Counted from the first letter of the stretch, positions 45,145 to 55,895 are shown. The stretch is DNA of 64,000 nucleotides from Syntrophaceae bacterium UBA2280 (GCA_002347685.1 DDWS01000032.1:1-64000), one strand, 5' to 3'. Numbers and translations are program-made. Notes: generated from the letters alone by a model not told the origin.

Positions 45145-46155
45145 CTATTGGTTACTCATTTCAATCAAGGCCTGCAATTTTTTTACCGCCGCGCCATTGT
45201 CGATGCACTCGGCGGCGAGCCTCACGCCTTCCCGGATATCTGCGGCCTTTTCGCCCGCCACAATCGCCAGCGCGGCGTTCATCAGCACCACGTCCCGGCA
45301 GGCGCCGGGCTTTCCGGACAGGACGTCGCGCGTGATCTGCGCGTTGACACCCGGATCGCCGCCCCGGATGTCTCCGAGCGGATAGGTTTTCCCGACGTAA
45401 TCCTTCGGGTGAATGTTGTAAGTGCGGACGATGCCGTCTTTCAATTCCGCCACCCGGGTTTCGCCGGTGATCGTCACTTCGTCGAGGCCGTCGGAACCAT
45501 GCACGACAAACGCATGCTTCGTACCCATGTTTTTTAAAACACCTGCGAACATTTCTGTGAGTTTCGGGTCGTAAACGCCGAGCAGCTGCGCGGTGGCGCC
45601 CGCCGGGTTGGTGAGGGGTCCGAGCATGTTGAAGATGGTGCGGATGCCGATTTCGCGGCGGGGCCCGATGGCGTGTTTCATTGCGCCGTGCAGCTTCGGC
45701 GCGAAAAGAAAGCCGATGCCGATCTGGTGAACGCATTCTTCCACGATTTCCTGATCGACGCTGATGTTGACGCCTAAGGCTTCGAGCACGTCGGCGCTGC
45801 CGCAGCCGCTGGAAACGGCCCGATTGCCATGTTTGGCCACGATGATGCCCGCGGCCGCAACGACGAAAGCCGTGGTGGTGGAAATATTAAATGTGTTGAG
45901 CCTGTCGCCGCCGGTGCCGCAGGTATCGACGATGGTCGTCGCGCAGGCATTGATGCGTGTGGCTTTCTGCCGCATGATGCGCGCCGCGCCCGTCACTTCC
46001 TCCACGGTTTCGCCCTTCATTCTCAGCGCCGTGATCAATGCGCCGATCTGCGCGGGGGTAGCCTCCCCTCCCATAATCTCTTCCATCGCCGCCATCATCT
46101 CCGCTTCCGGCAGATCTGTTTTATTGACGACTTTGTCAATCGCTTCCTTGATCAT
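45145..46155 (-). CDS. trpD: Anthranilate phosphoribosyltransferase
   Basis: This 336-residue enzyme transfers phosphoribosyl to anthranilate. The PRPP motif [18 protein letters not shown] and the [21 protein letters not shown] block are intact. It overlaps trpG by 4 bp and is not fused to it. Confidence 0.95.
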   Translation of the reverse strand: MIKEAIDKVVNKTDLPEAEMMAAMEEIMGGEATPAQIGALITALRMKGETVEEVTGAARIMRQKATRINACATTIVDTCGTGGDRLNTFNISTTTAFVVAAAGIIVAKHGNRAVSSGCGSADVLEALGVNISVDQEIVEECVHQIGIGFLFAPKLHGAMKHAIGPRREIGIRTIFNMLGPLTNPAGATAQLLGVYDPKLTEMFAGVLKNMGTKHAFVVHGSDGLDEVTITGETRVAELKDGIVRTYNIHPKDYVGKTYPLGDIRGGDPGVNAQITRDVLSGKPGACRDVVLMNAALAIVAGEKAADIREGVRLAAECIDNGAAVKKLQALIEMSNQ

Positions 46156-46739
46156 GATGAACGCTCCTTTCGCGAGGTCAATTTTAAAAAGTTTCGGATG
46201 ATGCGTTTGCCCTGCGGCGTCAGCACCGATTCGGGATGAAACTGAATGCCTTCCACAGGGTATTCCTTGTGACGCAAACCCATGATCTCGCCCTCAGCGG
46301 TCGTGGCGGTGACTTCCAGACAGTCCGGAAGTGTTTCGGGGCGCACAATCAGGGAATGATAACGTCCGGCGGTAAAGGGATTGGGCAGGCCCGCAAAAAT
46401 GGTTTTGCCGTCGTGGTGGATGGGCGAAACTTTGCCGTGCATGATCCTTTCGGCCCGGACAATATCACCGCCGAGAGCGTAGCCGATGGACTGGTGCCCC
46501 AGGCAGATGCCGAAAATCGGCAGGGTTTTGTGGAATTCACGCACGACGTCCATCGTGACACCCGCCTCGCGGGGGGTGCAGGGGCCCGGCGACAGGAAGA
46601 CGGCCCGGGGCTTGAGCTTTTTAATATCCGCAAGCGTGATTCTGTCGTTGCGATAGACCTGTACCTCTTCACCCATCTGTCCCAGGTACTGAACAATATT
46701 AAATGTGAAGGAATCGTAATTATCAATCATTAAAATCAT
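46152..46739 (-). CDS. trpG: Anthranilate synthase glutamine amidotransferase subunit
   Basis: This 195-residue class I glutaminase supplies ammonia to TrpE. It has the PGPCTP block, the nucleophile Cys in [12 protein letters not shown] and the His-Glu pair in [10 protein letters not shown]. The ATG at 46739 follows GGAGACCC; a frame extended 14 codons upstream into trpE is less credible. In some organisms this subunit also serves PabB. Confidence 0.94.
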   Translation of the reverse strand: MILMIDNYDSFTFNIVQYLGQMGEEVQVYRNDRITLADIKKLKPRAVFLSPGPCTPREAGVTMDVVREFHKTLPIFGICLGHQSIGYALGGDIVRAERIMHGKVSPIHHDGKTIFAGLPNPFTAGRYHSLIVRPETLPDCLEVTATTAEGEIMGLRHKEYPVEGIQFHPESVLTPQGKRIIRNFLKLTSRKERSS

Positions 46740-46749
46740 GAAGGGTCTC

Positions 46750-48243
<1,494 letters not shown>

Positions 48244-48260
48244 GATTGCTCTCCTTAAAA

Positions 48261-48296
48261 ATAAAAAAGGCCGTGAGTTTCGTCACGGCCTTTTGG
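48261..48296 (-). terminator. Second trp leader terminator
   Basis: On the minus strand AAAAGGCCGTGA pairs with TCACGGCCTTTT around CGAAAC, followed by TTATTTTT. It lies just downstream of the first terminator and about 17 nt before trpE. It could give a second attenuation step. Confidence 0.85.
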
Positions 48297-48306
48297 TTGA
48301 TACAAA

Positions 48307-48346
48307 CAAAAAAGCCGTGGAGTCCTTTGAGGTTCTCCACGGCTTT
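48307..48346 (-). terminator. First trp attenuator terminator
   Basis: On the minus strand AAAGCCGTGGAG pairs with CTCCACGGCTTT around AACCTCAAAGGA, followed by a T run. It lies 18 nt after the trpL stop, where an attenuator is expected. Confidence 0.88.
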
Positions 48347-48364
48347 GACTTTCAGTGCATAGGG

Positions 48365-48439
48365 TCAGCGGCGGAATATCCTCTCTGTGAGTGGCCACCA
48401 CCAGTTATTCAAGTTCAGCTTTACAAAAAAACGTAACAT
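48365..48439 (-). CDS. trpL: trp leader peptide
   Basis: A 24-codon frame on the minus strand starts at ATG 48439 and ends at TGA 48365. Codons 13-15 are three consecutive TGG (48403-48395), giving NNWWWPL. A purine-rich AAAGGAAGAAAG lies upstream. Ribosome stalling at these codons when tryptophyl-tRNA is low would control the terminators that follow. Confidence 0.9.
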   Translation of the reverse strand: MLRFFVKLNLNNWWWPLTERIFRR

Positions 48440-48471
48440 GGGTAATTTCTTTCTTCCTTTATGTGGTTGCG

Positions 48472-48500
48472 CTTATAACAATATCGAAAATACTTGTCAA
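48472..48500 (-). promoter_or_regulatory. Near-consensus promoter of the trp operon
   Basis: On the minus strand TTGACA (48500-48495), a 17-bp spacer and TATAAG (48477-48472) precede trpL. The predicted start is near 48465, about 26 nt before the leader ATG. No clear TrpR operator palindrome overlaps it. Confidence 0.75.
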
Positions 48501-48691
48501 CTGAATTTTTGACAATGCAAGAAGCAAATGATTGTCCGGTCTTGTAACACATAAACTGTCCGGTTAAGAAGTGATCTAGTTATGAAAAAATGGGGTTCGC
48601 AGGCGATCTTCATCGTTTTCTTGCCATCTGCCGCCTGCGTGTGTTATGGAAAGGCAAATAAAGGATACCCATCATAAAGGGAGGTTGAACT

Positions 48692-48985
48692 ATGCTTACG
48701 GTTATTGCTAAACTGCCGATCAAGGAAGGTAAAATGGATGAGGCCCTGGCCGCTTTTAAGACACTCATGGTGGATGTGGCCAAGGAAGAAGGAACCACGC
48801 TCTACTCGCTAAACAGGGATAAAAACGTCCCCAATATGCTGATTGTCGTTGAACAGTATAGAGATAAAGCCGCTTTGGACTTCCATTCGACGACGCCGCA
48901 TTTTAAGATGTTCTTTGCCGGCGGCGGCGCCTATATCGGCGGAAAACCGGAAATTACCTTCATGGAAGAAATTGCCGGTATTTGA
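48692..48985 (+). CDS. ABM-domain (antibiotic biosynthesis monooxygenase-like) protein
   Basis: This 97-residue dimeric alpha/beta-barrel protein starts MLTVIAKLPIKEGKMDEAL and has TLYSLNRDK and VEQYRDKAALDFHSTTPHFK, the pattern of YgiN-type quinol monooxygenases. The HSTTPHFK block is the usual His-containing motif of the family. The substrate is unknown. GGGAGG precedes the ATG. It stands alone between the trp promoter and the NMO-like gene. Confidence 0.85.
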   Translation: MLTVIAKLPIKEGKMDEALAAFKTLMVDVAKEEGTTLYSLNRDKNVPNMLIVVEQYRDKAALDFHSTTPHFKMFFAGGGAYIGGKPEITFMEEIAGI

Positions 48986-49311
48986 TCGACGGGTTTGGAA
49001 GCTCACGCCATACCATCCCCGATCCGACAAGTATAATCTCCGCTGAAACGCAGCCGCTTAGACGGCGCGTTTTGGCGGTGACCGGGTTTGCTTTTTCCCG
49101 ATCAAATGTGCCTGCCTGACTGTTAAAGTAAAAAAATACCGTTTCCGGGCCTGCCAAACCCGCTTTTCCGGAATCACGGCAAGCGGCAGTCTTTTAACTT
49201 TCCTGAAAAAAATGTTTTGACAACGCCTGTTGTATCTCCTATGCTCTGCATCCGATATTGAAGTACCCCATACACGGCAAAAATTCTTTGAAGAAGGATA
49301 AGGAGTAACTT
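48986..49311. other. Intergenic stretch without a gene
   Basis: This 326-bp gap holds no convincing reading frame. The only clear signal is the promoter at 49217-49245. GGAAAAAG-type and CCGGTTT-type sequences are not organised into a recognisable structure. Confidence 0.5.
49217..49245 (+). promoter_or_regulatory. Candidate promoter of the NMO-like gene
   Basis: TTGACA (49217-49222), a 17-bp spacer and TATGCT (49240-49245) lie about 67 bp before the ATG at 49312. Confidence 0.6.
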
Positions 49312-50361
49312 ATGTTCAAGACAAAAATGACGCAAATGTTCGGCATTGAGCATCCCATCATGCTTGCCGGAATGAACTGGATTACCGAGCCCGAACTGGT
49401 GTCGGCGGTATGCAACGCCGGAGGGCTGGGACTTCTGGCCATCGCGCGGTGCAACCCGAAAGAAACCCGGGAAAACATCCGGCAGATCCGGGACATGACG
49501 GACAAGCCCTTCGGTGTCAACCAGATTCTCATCGGACCCGGCGCAAAGGAAAACATCGCCGTCGCCATTGAGGAAAAAGTGCCGATCATCAACTACTCGC
49601 TGGGCAAACCCTGGTTTGTCAGTGACGTACACGCTTACGGAGGTAAGGTCGTAGGCACCATCGCCATTGCCAAGCACGCGGCCAAAGCCGTGCAGCTGGG
49701 CTGCGACGCGCTGGTGATTACCGGACACGAAGCGGCGGCGCACGGGGCGGCGGCCACTTCCATGGTGCTGATTCCCCTCGTTGCTTCGATGGTGAATGTG
49801 CCGCTGATTGCCGCGGGAGGTTTCTATGACGGCCGGGGCCTCGCGGCGGCGCTGGCGCTTGGCGCGGACGGGATCTCCATGGGCAGCCGCTTTATGGTGG
49901 TCAAAGAAAGCATGGTTCATGATAATTTTAAAAAACTCTGCATGCAGGCAACCGAGCAGGATACGCTCTATGACAACGTCTTTGACGGCATGGACGGTCG
50001 CGTGCTGAAAACCAAGGAGGCGGAAGCGATGATGAAACGGGGGTTCCCGGTGGTTGAGGCAATCAAGGGCGCCCTCCTGGTCAAACGCCTGATGAATCTG
50101 TCTTTTGCGAAATTCGCGGGTGTGTCGATTGAAATGCTCCGGGCCGAAGAAGGGCATCCGCTGATGGTGCTTGCGCGCCAGGCGGTAGGCAACATGAAGC
50201 ACCTCAAGGCGCTTCAGGAAGGTGACGTGGAAGGCGGCATCCTGTTTGCCGGCCAGTGCTGCGGCGGCATTACCGACAACCCGACCACAAAGGAACTGAT
50301 CGACCGCATTATGAGTGAAGCCCAGGCGACACTCGTAAAACTCAACAGTTACAAGGCCTGA
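49312..50361 (+). CDS. Nitronate monooxygenase / FabK-like FMN TIM-barrel protein
   Basis: This 349-residue protein has the 2-nitropropane dioxygenase fold. It has the start HPIMLAGMNWITEPELVSAVCNAGGLG, the FGVNQI strand, ALVITGHEAAAHG in the position of the usual EAGGH, and the phosphate-binding PLIAAGGFYDGRG and ALGADGISMGSRF. It could oxidise alkyl nitronates or act as a 2-enoyl reductase like FabK. AAGGAG precedes the ATG. Confidence 0.85.
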   Translation: MFKTKMTQMFGIEHPIMLAGMNWITEPELVSAVCNAGGLGLLAIARCNPKETRENIRQIRDMTDKPFGVNQILIGPGAKENIAVAIEEKVPIINYSLGKPWFVSDVHAYGGKVVGTIAIAKHAAKAVQLGCDALVITGHEAAAHGAAATSMVLIPLVASMVNVPLIAAGGFYDGRGLAAALALGADGISMGSRFMVVKESMVHDNFKKLCMQATEQDTLYDNVFDGMDGRVLKTKEAEAMMKRGFPVVEAIKGALLVKRLMNLSFAKFAGVSIEMLRAEEGHPLMVLARQAVGNMKHLKALQEGDVEGGILFAGQCCGGITDNPTTKELIDRIMSEAQATLVKLNSYKA

Positions 50362-50378
50362 TATTGTTGATCCATGGA

Positions 50379-50412
50379 AAGCGGCCGCGCGCTTCATCCC
50401 GTGCGGCCGCTT
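50379..50412. other. GC-rich hairpin between the NMO-like gene and the phosphatase
   Basis: AAGCGGCCGC (50379-50388) and GCGGCCGCTT (50403-50412) form a perfect 10-bp stem with a 14-nt loop. No T run follows, so it is a weak terminator at best. It may instead stabilise the end of the upstream transcript. Confidence 0.55.
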
Positions 50413-50426
50413 GAGGCATAACCCCC

Positions 50427-51044
50427 ATGCAATTGATCCTCGTTCGTCACGGTGAAACCCTCTGGAACAAGGAGGGACGGATTCAGGGTACAAGTGATAT
50501 CGACCTGTCACCCGAAGGCATTCGCCAGGCGGAAAAACTCGCCCGGGCGCTGAAGAACGCGTCTCTGGGAGAGATTCACGCAAGCCCGCTTGTCCGGGCC
50601 TGCCGCACCGCCGAGATCATCAACCAGTTTCATGACCTGCCCATTGAAACGCATCCTGAACTCATCGAAATGGATCAGGGTGATTTTGAAGGCCTTTCGT
50701 TTCAGGAACTCATGGCATGTGAAAAAGATTTCATCAACCGCTGGATTGCCGATCCCGCTTCAGTGAAAATGCCGCGCGGTGAATCCCTCATCGAACTGCA
50801 GGCCCGCGCCTGGCCGCCGATTGAAGCCCTGATCGGCAAAGGCAAAAACGCACTGGTCGTCGCACACAATTTCACCATCGCGGCGATTTTGTGCCGCCTG
50901 CGAAATATCAGCCTGTCTCAATTCCGAAGCGCGTGCGTCGGCACCGCCTCACAGACCGTCATCCGTTTCGAGCAAGGCAGCCCGGTGATCGAAAGATTAA
51001 ACGACCGCAGCCATCTGGAGTCCGATAACGCCATGCCTTCCTGA
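50427..51044 (+). CDS. Histidine phosphatase family protein
   Basis: This 205-residue phosphoglycerate-mutase-like phosphatase begins LILVRHGETLWNKEGRIQG, with the catalytic RHG. The catalytic Glu lies near MDQGDFEGLSF and the second His in VVAHNFTIA. Related enzymes include CobC-type alpha-ribazole phosphatase and phosphoglycerate mutases. No cobalamin genes are nearby, so the substrate is undetermined. Confidence 0.88.
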   Translation: MQLILVRHGETLWNKEGRIQGTSDIDLSPEGIRQAEKLARALKNASLGEIHASPLVRACRTAEIINQFHDLPIETHPELIEMDQGDFEGLSFQELMACEKDFINRWIADPASVKMPRGESLIELQARAWPPIEALIGKGKNALVVAHNFTIAAILCRLRNISLSQFRSACVGTASQTVIRFEQGSPVIERLNDRSHLESDNAMPS

Positions 51045-51070
51045 TCCATTGTTTTCTTCCTACTTTTCAC

Positions 51071-51098
51071 TTGTCGGATTTTCTGAATCTGGTAAAAT
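51071..51098 (+). promoter_or_regulatory. Candidate promoter of the PIN-PhoH gene
   Basis: TTGTCG (51071-51076), a 16-bp spacer and TAAAAT (51093-51098) lie about 95 bp before the ATG at 51192. Confidence 0.5.
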
Positions 51099-51191
51099 AG
51101 CGGCAAACAGGCCGGTTGATTCCGGGAAAGGAGGTGCAGTTAAACCAATCACAAAATCAACAAAAAATACTTCAGCCGAAGGAGCGATTTC

Positions 51192-52580
51192 ATGACGACT
51201 GAGAAAAAGAGCAAAGCGAAAGCTGTGGAAGCTCAATCTCGAAACGCGCGCGGGAGAATTCCGGAGAAATATTTTGTGGTGGACACCAGCGCTCTGGAAT
51301 ACGGCATGGATGTATTTGAAAAAATACGACAGGGTGGACGCAACTGTATTTTGATGCCCTACGCAACCTGGGAAGAGCTGGACTGCCACAAGACCGGCAA
51401 CGACTTCAAGGCGGATATCGCGCGCAATGTGATCCGCAACGTTCGAAAATTGTTCCGGGAGAAAGACCATTCCGTGCGTTTCTTCCCCTATGACTTCAGC
51501 CTGGCGAAAGACGCCGATCTTAAAACGGATAAAAATGACCACTGCATTATCGCCACCGCGCTCAACGCGAAAAAAACCCTGCCCCGTGAAAAAGTGATTC
51601 TGGTCACCCAGGACGCCGCGCTCGAAACGCTGGCGTTGCATTTCGGCATTGATGTGCAGTCGGTGAAAATGGATCAGACCGACATCCGGCACGAAGAGAT
51701 ATCCCGCACCACCATCAACCTTCAACGTGACTGGATTTACGACAAATCCTTTCCCGTGAGTCTGCCGGAATCCAGGCTGGCGGGGAATCTCGCACGGGTC
51801 CGGCAGAACGAAGGGGTCATCTGCTACTGCGACATCGGAGGTACCTGGGGGCCGGCGTTTGCTGCCGTACGAAAAGGCGACGCCTTCCGTATCATCGAAA
51901 AGGACATCCATCTTCTCGGCGTCAAGCCCCGATCAAACAACGGGGAGGTCAACTGGGGGCAGTTCATCGCGATGGACCTGCTTCGCGATTCCGGCATTCC
52001 GCTCGTCGCGCTCACGGGCAGGGCGGGAACGGCCAAGACCTTTCTGGCGCTCCTTGCCGCCTTTGAAGCGGCGTCCAAATACCGTCAAATCCTGGTCAGC
52101 CGCGCGACGATTCAACTGGGCAACAAAGACCGCCTGGGGTATTCGCCGGGCGACATTGAAGCGAAGATGAAGCCCTGGATGCATCCCATCTATGACAACA
52201 TCAACGCCATCAAGGAACTGGTGGACGAAAAAATGAAGGACCGGATCAATGAGTGGCTGGCCAACGGCAAGATCGAGATGATGGATCTCGACAAGATCCG
52301 GGGGCGTTCCATTCAGAAATGCTTTGTGATTGTCGATGAAATTCAGAATCTGCCGCCGTCGCATGTCAAGGCGATTGCCACGCGCGGCGGCGAGGGAACG
52401 AAGATGGTTTTTACCGGCGATTTTTCCTATGACCAGATCGATGTGCCCTGGCTCGACGAGCGCTCCAACGGCCTTTCCGTTTTAAACGCCAAAATGAGCG
52501 GCAGCCGCCTTTTCGGCACCGTGCACCTGGATCAGGCCATCCGCTCCGAGCTGACCAAAGAAATTCTGGAAAGATGGTAG
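51192..52580 (+). CDS. PIN-domain PhoH-family ATPase
   Basis: This 462-residue protein has an N-terminal PIN ribonuclease domain (~30-170, with FVVDTSALEYG and NDHCIIATAL carrying the acidic residues) and a C-terminal PhoH ATPase domain. That domain has Walker A GRAGTAKT and Walker B CFVIVDEIQNLPP, followed by FTGDFSYDQID. PIN-PhoH2 proteins act as ATP-driven RNA helicase/nucleases in RNA turnover. AAGGAGCG precedes the ATG. Confidence 0.92.
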   Translation: MTTEKKSKAKAVEAQSRNARGRIPEKYFVVDTSALEYGMDVFEKIRQGGRNCILMPYATWEELDCHKTGNDFKADIARNVIRNVRKLFREKDHSVRFFPYDFSLAKDADLKTDKNDHCIIATALNAKKTLPREKVILVTQDAALETLALHFGIDVQSVKMDQTDIRHEEISRTTINLQRDWIYDKSFPVSLPESRLAGNLARVRQNEGVICYCDIGGTWGPAFAAVRKGDAFRIIEKDIHLLGVKPRSNNGEVNWGQFIAMDLLRDSGIPLVALTGRAGTAKTFLALLAAFEAASKYRQILVSRATIQLGNKDRLGYSPGDIEAKMKPWMHPIYDNINAIKELVDEKMKDRINEWLANGKIEMMDLDKIRGRSIQKCFVIVDEIQNLPPSHVKAIATRGGEGTKMVFTGDFSYDQIDVPWLDERSNGLSVLNAKMSGSRLFGTVHLDQAIRSELTKEILERW

Positions 52581-52700
52581 GAAAGAAAAAAAACAGGCGC
52601 CACGGTTCGCGGCCGGGAACGGACAGCTCATAGTTGACAGGGGCTGAAAGAGAAAAAGTGTTTTAAAGAAAAACGACGGCGGAGGCCACGCGCGTTTTGT

Positions 52701-53171
52701 CTATTTTACCTGTGCCTCATAGAACGCTTTTTCAAAAGTCGTGATGGTGGTCAGGTTGTCTCGTTCGGTCAAGATCGCGATCAGCGGTCGGCCGGTGTCA
52801 TCGTCGAACCCGGCGAATCGCGGTGCGTTTGCCTGCCCGGGAATTGGCGTAAATCCATGGTGCTTCAGGCGGTCAATGATGTCTGCCGCCGTATGCCCCG
52901 AAAAAACGAACGACAATCCCATCAGAATGCCTTCCGAATTGTAGATGCAGCCGGCATGAAGGAGCGGCTCGGACGATTTCACATGGTAGACTTCCGCTTT
53001 CAATCCTTCGTGCAGCGTCATCAGCTCATCGGGAGCGCCCAGAATGGCGAGCACCTGATTTTTTGGCATCAACACACTGACTTTGTCCAAAGCGGCCGTA
53101 TCGACCGCAAAGGCGTTTACCGCCGCCAAAAGCATCATACTGAGGACCAAAACAATACCTGTTTTTTTCAT
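52701..53171 (-). CDS. Secreted hypothetical protein, possible BamE/SmpA-like fold
   Basis: This 156-residue protein has a Sec signal peptide (KKTGIVLVLSMMLLAAVNAFA). The mature part starts LDKVSVLMPKNQVLAILGAPDEL, a sequence like the small-domain repeat of BamE. HTAADIIDRLKHHGFTPIP follows. The fold assignment is tentative. ATG 53171, with AGGAAAT before it, is chosen because it places the signal peptide at the N-terminus. It is 46 bp downstream of the PEGA lipoprotein gene and probably forms a two-gene unit with it. Confidence 0.6.
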   Translation of the reverse strand: MKKTGIVLVLSMMLLAAVNAFAVDTAALDKVSVLMPKNQVLAILGAPDELMTLHEGLKAEVYHVKSSEPLLHAGCIYNSEGILMGLSFVFSGHTAADIIDRLKHHGFTPIPGQANAPRFAGFDDDTGRPLIAILTERDNLTTITTFEKAFYEAQVK

Positions 53172-53217
53172 ATTTCCTGTTTCTCCCGGCTTTCCATGGG
53201 CCTGTTTGATTCGGCCC

Positions 53218-53940
53218 CTATTTAAATAAAATATCGATGACATTGATCAGCCCCGCCGGATTCACACCAACCCCGACCGAGGTGCTGGATTTCTCCGTTA
53301 CGCGCGTTCCGTCGGGCCGGGTATAACTTCTTGATGAAGAAGAGGTTTGAATATTCTTTTCCAGCGGTTTCGCCCCGGACAAGACAGCGGCAGCCCCGAT
53401 TTTCGCCAGGCCTTTCAGCAATGCTGCGTCATCACTCGACGATGACTCTGTGGAGCCGGAGGCGTCTGTAGGCCTCTTTGCCTCTGTCTGGAACGCGGGG
53501 GCCGAATCCGGTCTGGACGCTCCGGACAATGGCATTAAATCAATCTTCACTGCCTGAGGAACCAAAATAAAGGCCTCTCCGGATTTTTCCTGCGCGGACA
53601 TGGAACTCATGGCGCTGCCCACGCCCATTCTGGGATCCTTGAAGAAAAGACCGGCATTGACGCCCGCGGAAATCGCGTTTAAATACGTTTTTTCCTTCTG
53701 ATAAGCTTTCGTGATAATGACATCCTCCTGGCGGTAATCGTCCTTGACCAGCGTCAGGATGTGGTTGCGGTCTCTCTCGAGCGGCACGGACATCGGGGTC
53801 ATCCCCACCAGCTTGCCGTCGGCGTAAATTTTCGCGCCCATCGGATTGGTCGAAACGGGAACATCCTGCCGTAAAACGGGCTGGCTGCATCCCATGATCA
53901 AAACAATCAACAACAGCGAAAGGGCATGATACATCTTCAT
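53218..53940 (-). CDS. PEGA-domain lipoprotein
   Basis: This 240-residue lipoprotein has a signal peptide ending LIVLIMGCSQPV, with Cys as the lipid site. A PEGA domain follows (VPVSTNPMGAKIYADGKLVGMTPM). A Ser/Asp-rich spacer (~150-215) precedes a C-terminal region (VGVGVNPAGLINVIDILFK). PEGA domains often bind cell-surface glycans or peptidoglycan. The partner is unknown. Confidence 0.8.
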   Translation of the reverse strand: MKMYHALSLLLIVLIMGCSQPVLRQDVPVSTNPMGAKIYADGKLVGMTPMSVPLERDRNHILTLVKDDYRQEDVIITKAYQKEKTYLNAISAGVNAGLFFKDPRMGVGSAMSSMSAQEKSGEAFILVPQAVKIDLMPLSGASRPDSAPAFQTEAKRPTDASGSTESSSSDDAALLKGLAKIGAAAVLSGAKPLEKNIQTSSSSRSYTRPDGTRVTEKSSTSVGVGVNPAGLINVIDILFK

Positions 53941-54054
53941 GGTCTCACCTCGATTGGATAAATACCTTCATTCATTTGGCCTGTCCATCCGAAAGACTAT
54001 CCTTACCGGCCCGGAAGAGTCAAGCATTTTGATATCCTCCAGCTGCTGAAAAAT

Positions 54055-54083
54055 ACCGCAGGTCTTTTGATGCGGTTTTTTTA
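54055..54083. terminator. Short intrinsic terminator, usable on both strands
   Basis: ACCGCA and TGCGGT form a 6-bp stem with a 10-nt loop and T runs on both strands (TTTTTTT on plus, ATTTTT on minus). On the minus strand it should stop the diguanylate cyclase gene that ends at 54199. Confidence 0.6.
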
Positions 54084-54198
54084 TATCCGGATTTCTTAGG
54101 CTTTTGCCTCCTGTTTAGTCTCTCAGGCATATCCGGGCCCATACCGGTGAATCTTTGTCATGTTGTGCACTCTGCACAGTGCCCCGATGTGGCCCGGG

Positions 54199-55089
54199 TC
54201 AGTCAGAAACAGAATCGTGGAACAGCACAACTCTCCTTTGTGTTCCCTTGGCTTTATACATTGCCTTATCGGCATTTTTGAAAAGGATGTCTGCCGTTTC
54301 TCCATCTGCGGGATATATGGCAATACCGATACTGACTCTAATAGAAAGAACAACCCCCTTAAACTCGAAGGTCTCGGAAATCCGTTTAACCATTAACTCT
54401 GCAAGGCGGGCTACGTCGGCTTCTTGCTTGACTTCCAACAACAGGCACACAAATTCGTCGCCTCCCCAGCGACTGACCGTGTCTTCACTGCGGGTGGCAG
54501 ACTGTAAACGGTCTGCCACCGTGAGCAGCACCTTGTCTCCCAGGTCATGACCATGGGAGTCGTTAATGCTCTTGAAATTGTCAATGTCTATGAACAGGAC
54601 TGCGAGTTTCCAACCATGCCGTTTTGCCTGGATTAACCCATGATCGAGGTGTTCTTCAAACAATACACGGTTCGGCAGACCTGTGAGCGCGTCATGAATC
54701 GCAATATTTCGTGATTTTTCTTCTTTGGCTATGGATTCCGATAACTCTTCGCGCACGTCGGCTAGATCGTCCTTCACGTCAGAGAGTTCGGTTTCGATGA
54801 CTATCCGTTCAGCCACCTCCTTGGCAAGTTCGGTGTTGACCTGATGTAAATCGTCTGCGGCTTTCGCCACTTTGTACTCGACCTCTTTGTTCTGAGTGAT
54901 GGCCTCTTTGATGATCTGAACAGGGATCTTGACTTCTTTTCCCTGCTTGAGAACTTCATTTACCGAAGTGAGTTCATTTGCAGCCTCCTTGACAGTTTCT
55001 TTGATTTTCTCATTTCGGTTAATGACACGTTCAAGCGAAGCATTCTTGCCGGGCACGGTTTTTTTCAGATTTTTTGATTTTGATTTCAT
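54199..55089 (-). CDS. GGDEF diguanylate cyclase with coiled-coil N-terminus
   Basis: This 296-residue protein starts with ~115 residues of charged heptad-like helix (EKIKETVKEAANELTSVNEVLKQ and later NTELAKEVAERI). A GGDEF domain follows with SRWGGDEF intact and RSED in the I-site position. No membrane segment or sensor domain is seen, so dimerisation through the coiled coil may control it. ATG 55089, with GAGAG upstream, is preferred over a start 12 codons further up. Confidence 0.9.
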   Translation of the reverse strand: MKSKSKNLKKTVPGKNASLERVINRNEKIKETVKEAANELTSVNEVLKQGKEVKIPVQIIKEAITQNKEVEYKVAKAADDLHQVNTELAKEVAERIVIETELSDVKDDLADVREELSESIAKEEKSRNIAIHDALTGLPNRVLFEEHLDHGLIQAKRHGWKLAVLFIDIDNFKSINDSHGHDLGDKVLLTVADRLQSATRSEDTVSRWGGDEFVCLLLEVKQEADVARLAELMVKRISETFEFKGVVLSIRVSIGIAIYPADGETADILFKNADKAMYKAKGTQRRVVLFHDSVSD

Positions 55090-55181
55090 AATGTAATCTC
55101 TCTTTGCATTGAGTCGGTTAACCAATAGCTAAGCCGGAGCCGCGAAGCGGCGATCGTCTTGATCGATCTTGTTCACTTTTT

Positions 55182-55895
55182 TTATGTTGCCTCTAAGATA
55201 TGATTAAAAAAGGGTTTATAAACAATTACTTTTTCAAATACATTCGTCTGAATTATTTCAAAATTCTCGGCACGAATTTCTTGGTCTTGTGCAGGATTAA
55301 CGGAATCAACAACAACCAGCAACCAGTATTCGTCGCAATTCTCATACTTCTTTGCCCGCTGCTCTTTAGTTCTGATAATATCAATCAACCGATTCCTTGA
55401 TATTATCGGAACATCATGAACTTGTACGATTCTCCACTTTGCATTAGGGTACTCATTTGCATTAAGGTACACAAAGGAAAGTTCCGGAATCATCTCAAAG
55501 TCTTTAGTAAAGACTCTCCCGCTTCCATTTTTTTCTATGCTTTCTGCAAACTGAACAATATTATTTATTAAATACTTTTGATCTCTAATTGGATTTGCCT
55601 TATTAAACCCAAACGAGATTTCATATTTCTTTCCATTCTTTGATTGGTAAGTTTTTTGCGCAGTAGTGATAACTTTTTCACGCAATTTTCTTTGGGACTG
55701 TTCACTTTCTGGCAGGGACCCTTCTTCAAGAAAGAAATTTGTGATTTCGATACCAATCTTTTTAGTGCTTTCTAGAATAACGTCAGGCGCGTCGGCATAG
55801 GTTATCGTTCCAGATGGCAAAGAATAATCTTTGCGAAACATCTCAAAGTAGTATTTTTCAATATCCTGATTTGAAGGCTTGGTCATCATTTTCAT
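55182..55895 (-). CDS. Orphan AT-rich gene, possible nuclease-like protein
   Basis: This 237-residue soluble protein is encoded in DNA markedly richer in AT than its neighbours, which suggests recent transfer. I do not recognise the family. The segment ADAPDVILESTKKIGIEITNFF has the Asp...Glu-x-x spacing seen in PD-(D/E)XK nucleases, and ENCDEYWLLVVVDSV looks like a following strand. That resemblance is weak. No ribosome site is obvious; ATGs at 55895, 55889 and 55886 compete. Confidence 0.6.
   Translation of the reverse strand: MKMMTKPSNQDIEKYYFEMFRKDYSLPSGTITYADAPDVILESTKKIGIEITNFFLEEGSLPESEQSQRKLREKVITTAQKTYQSKNGKKYEISFGFNKANPIRDQKYLINNIVQFAESIEKNGSGRVFTKDFEMIPELSFVYLNANEYPNAKWRIVQVHDVPIISRNRLIDIIRTKEQRAKKYENCDEYWLLVVVDSVNPAQDQEIRAENFEIIQTNVFEKVIVYKPFFNHILEAT

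Noticed and set aside
48582..48677. A 31-codon frame (MKKWGSQAIF...) upstream of the ABM-domain gene
   Set aside because: It looks a little like a signal peptide but lacks a ribosome site and a mature part; probably chance.
50427..51044. Alpha-ribazole phosphatase (CobC) assignment
   Set aside because: The family is broad and no cobalamin genes are nearby, so only the family was named.
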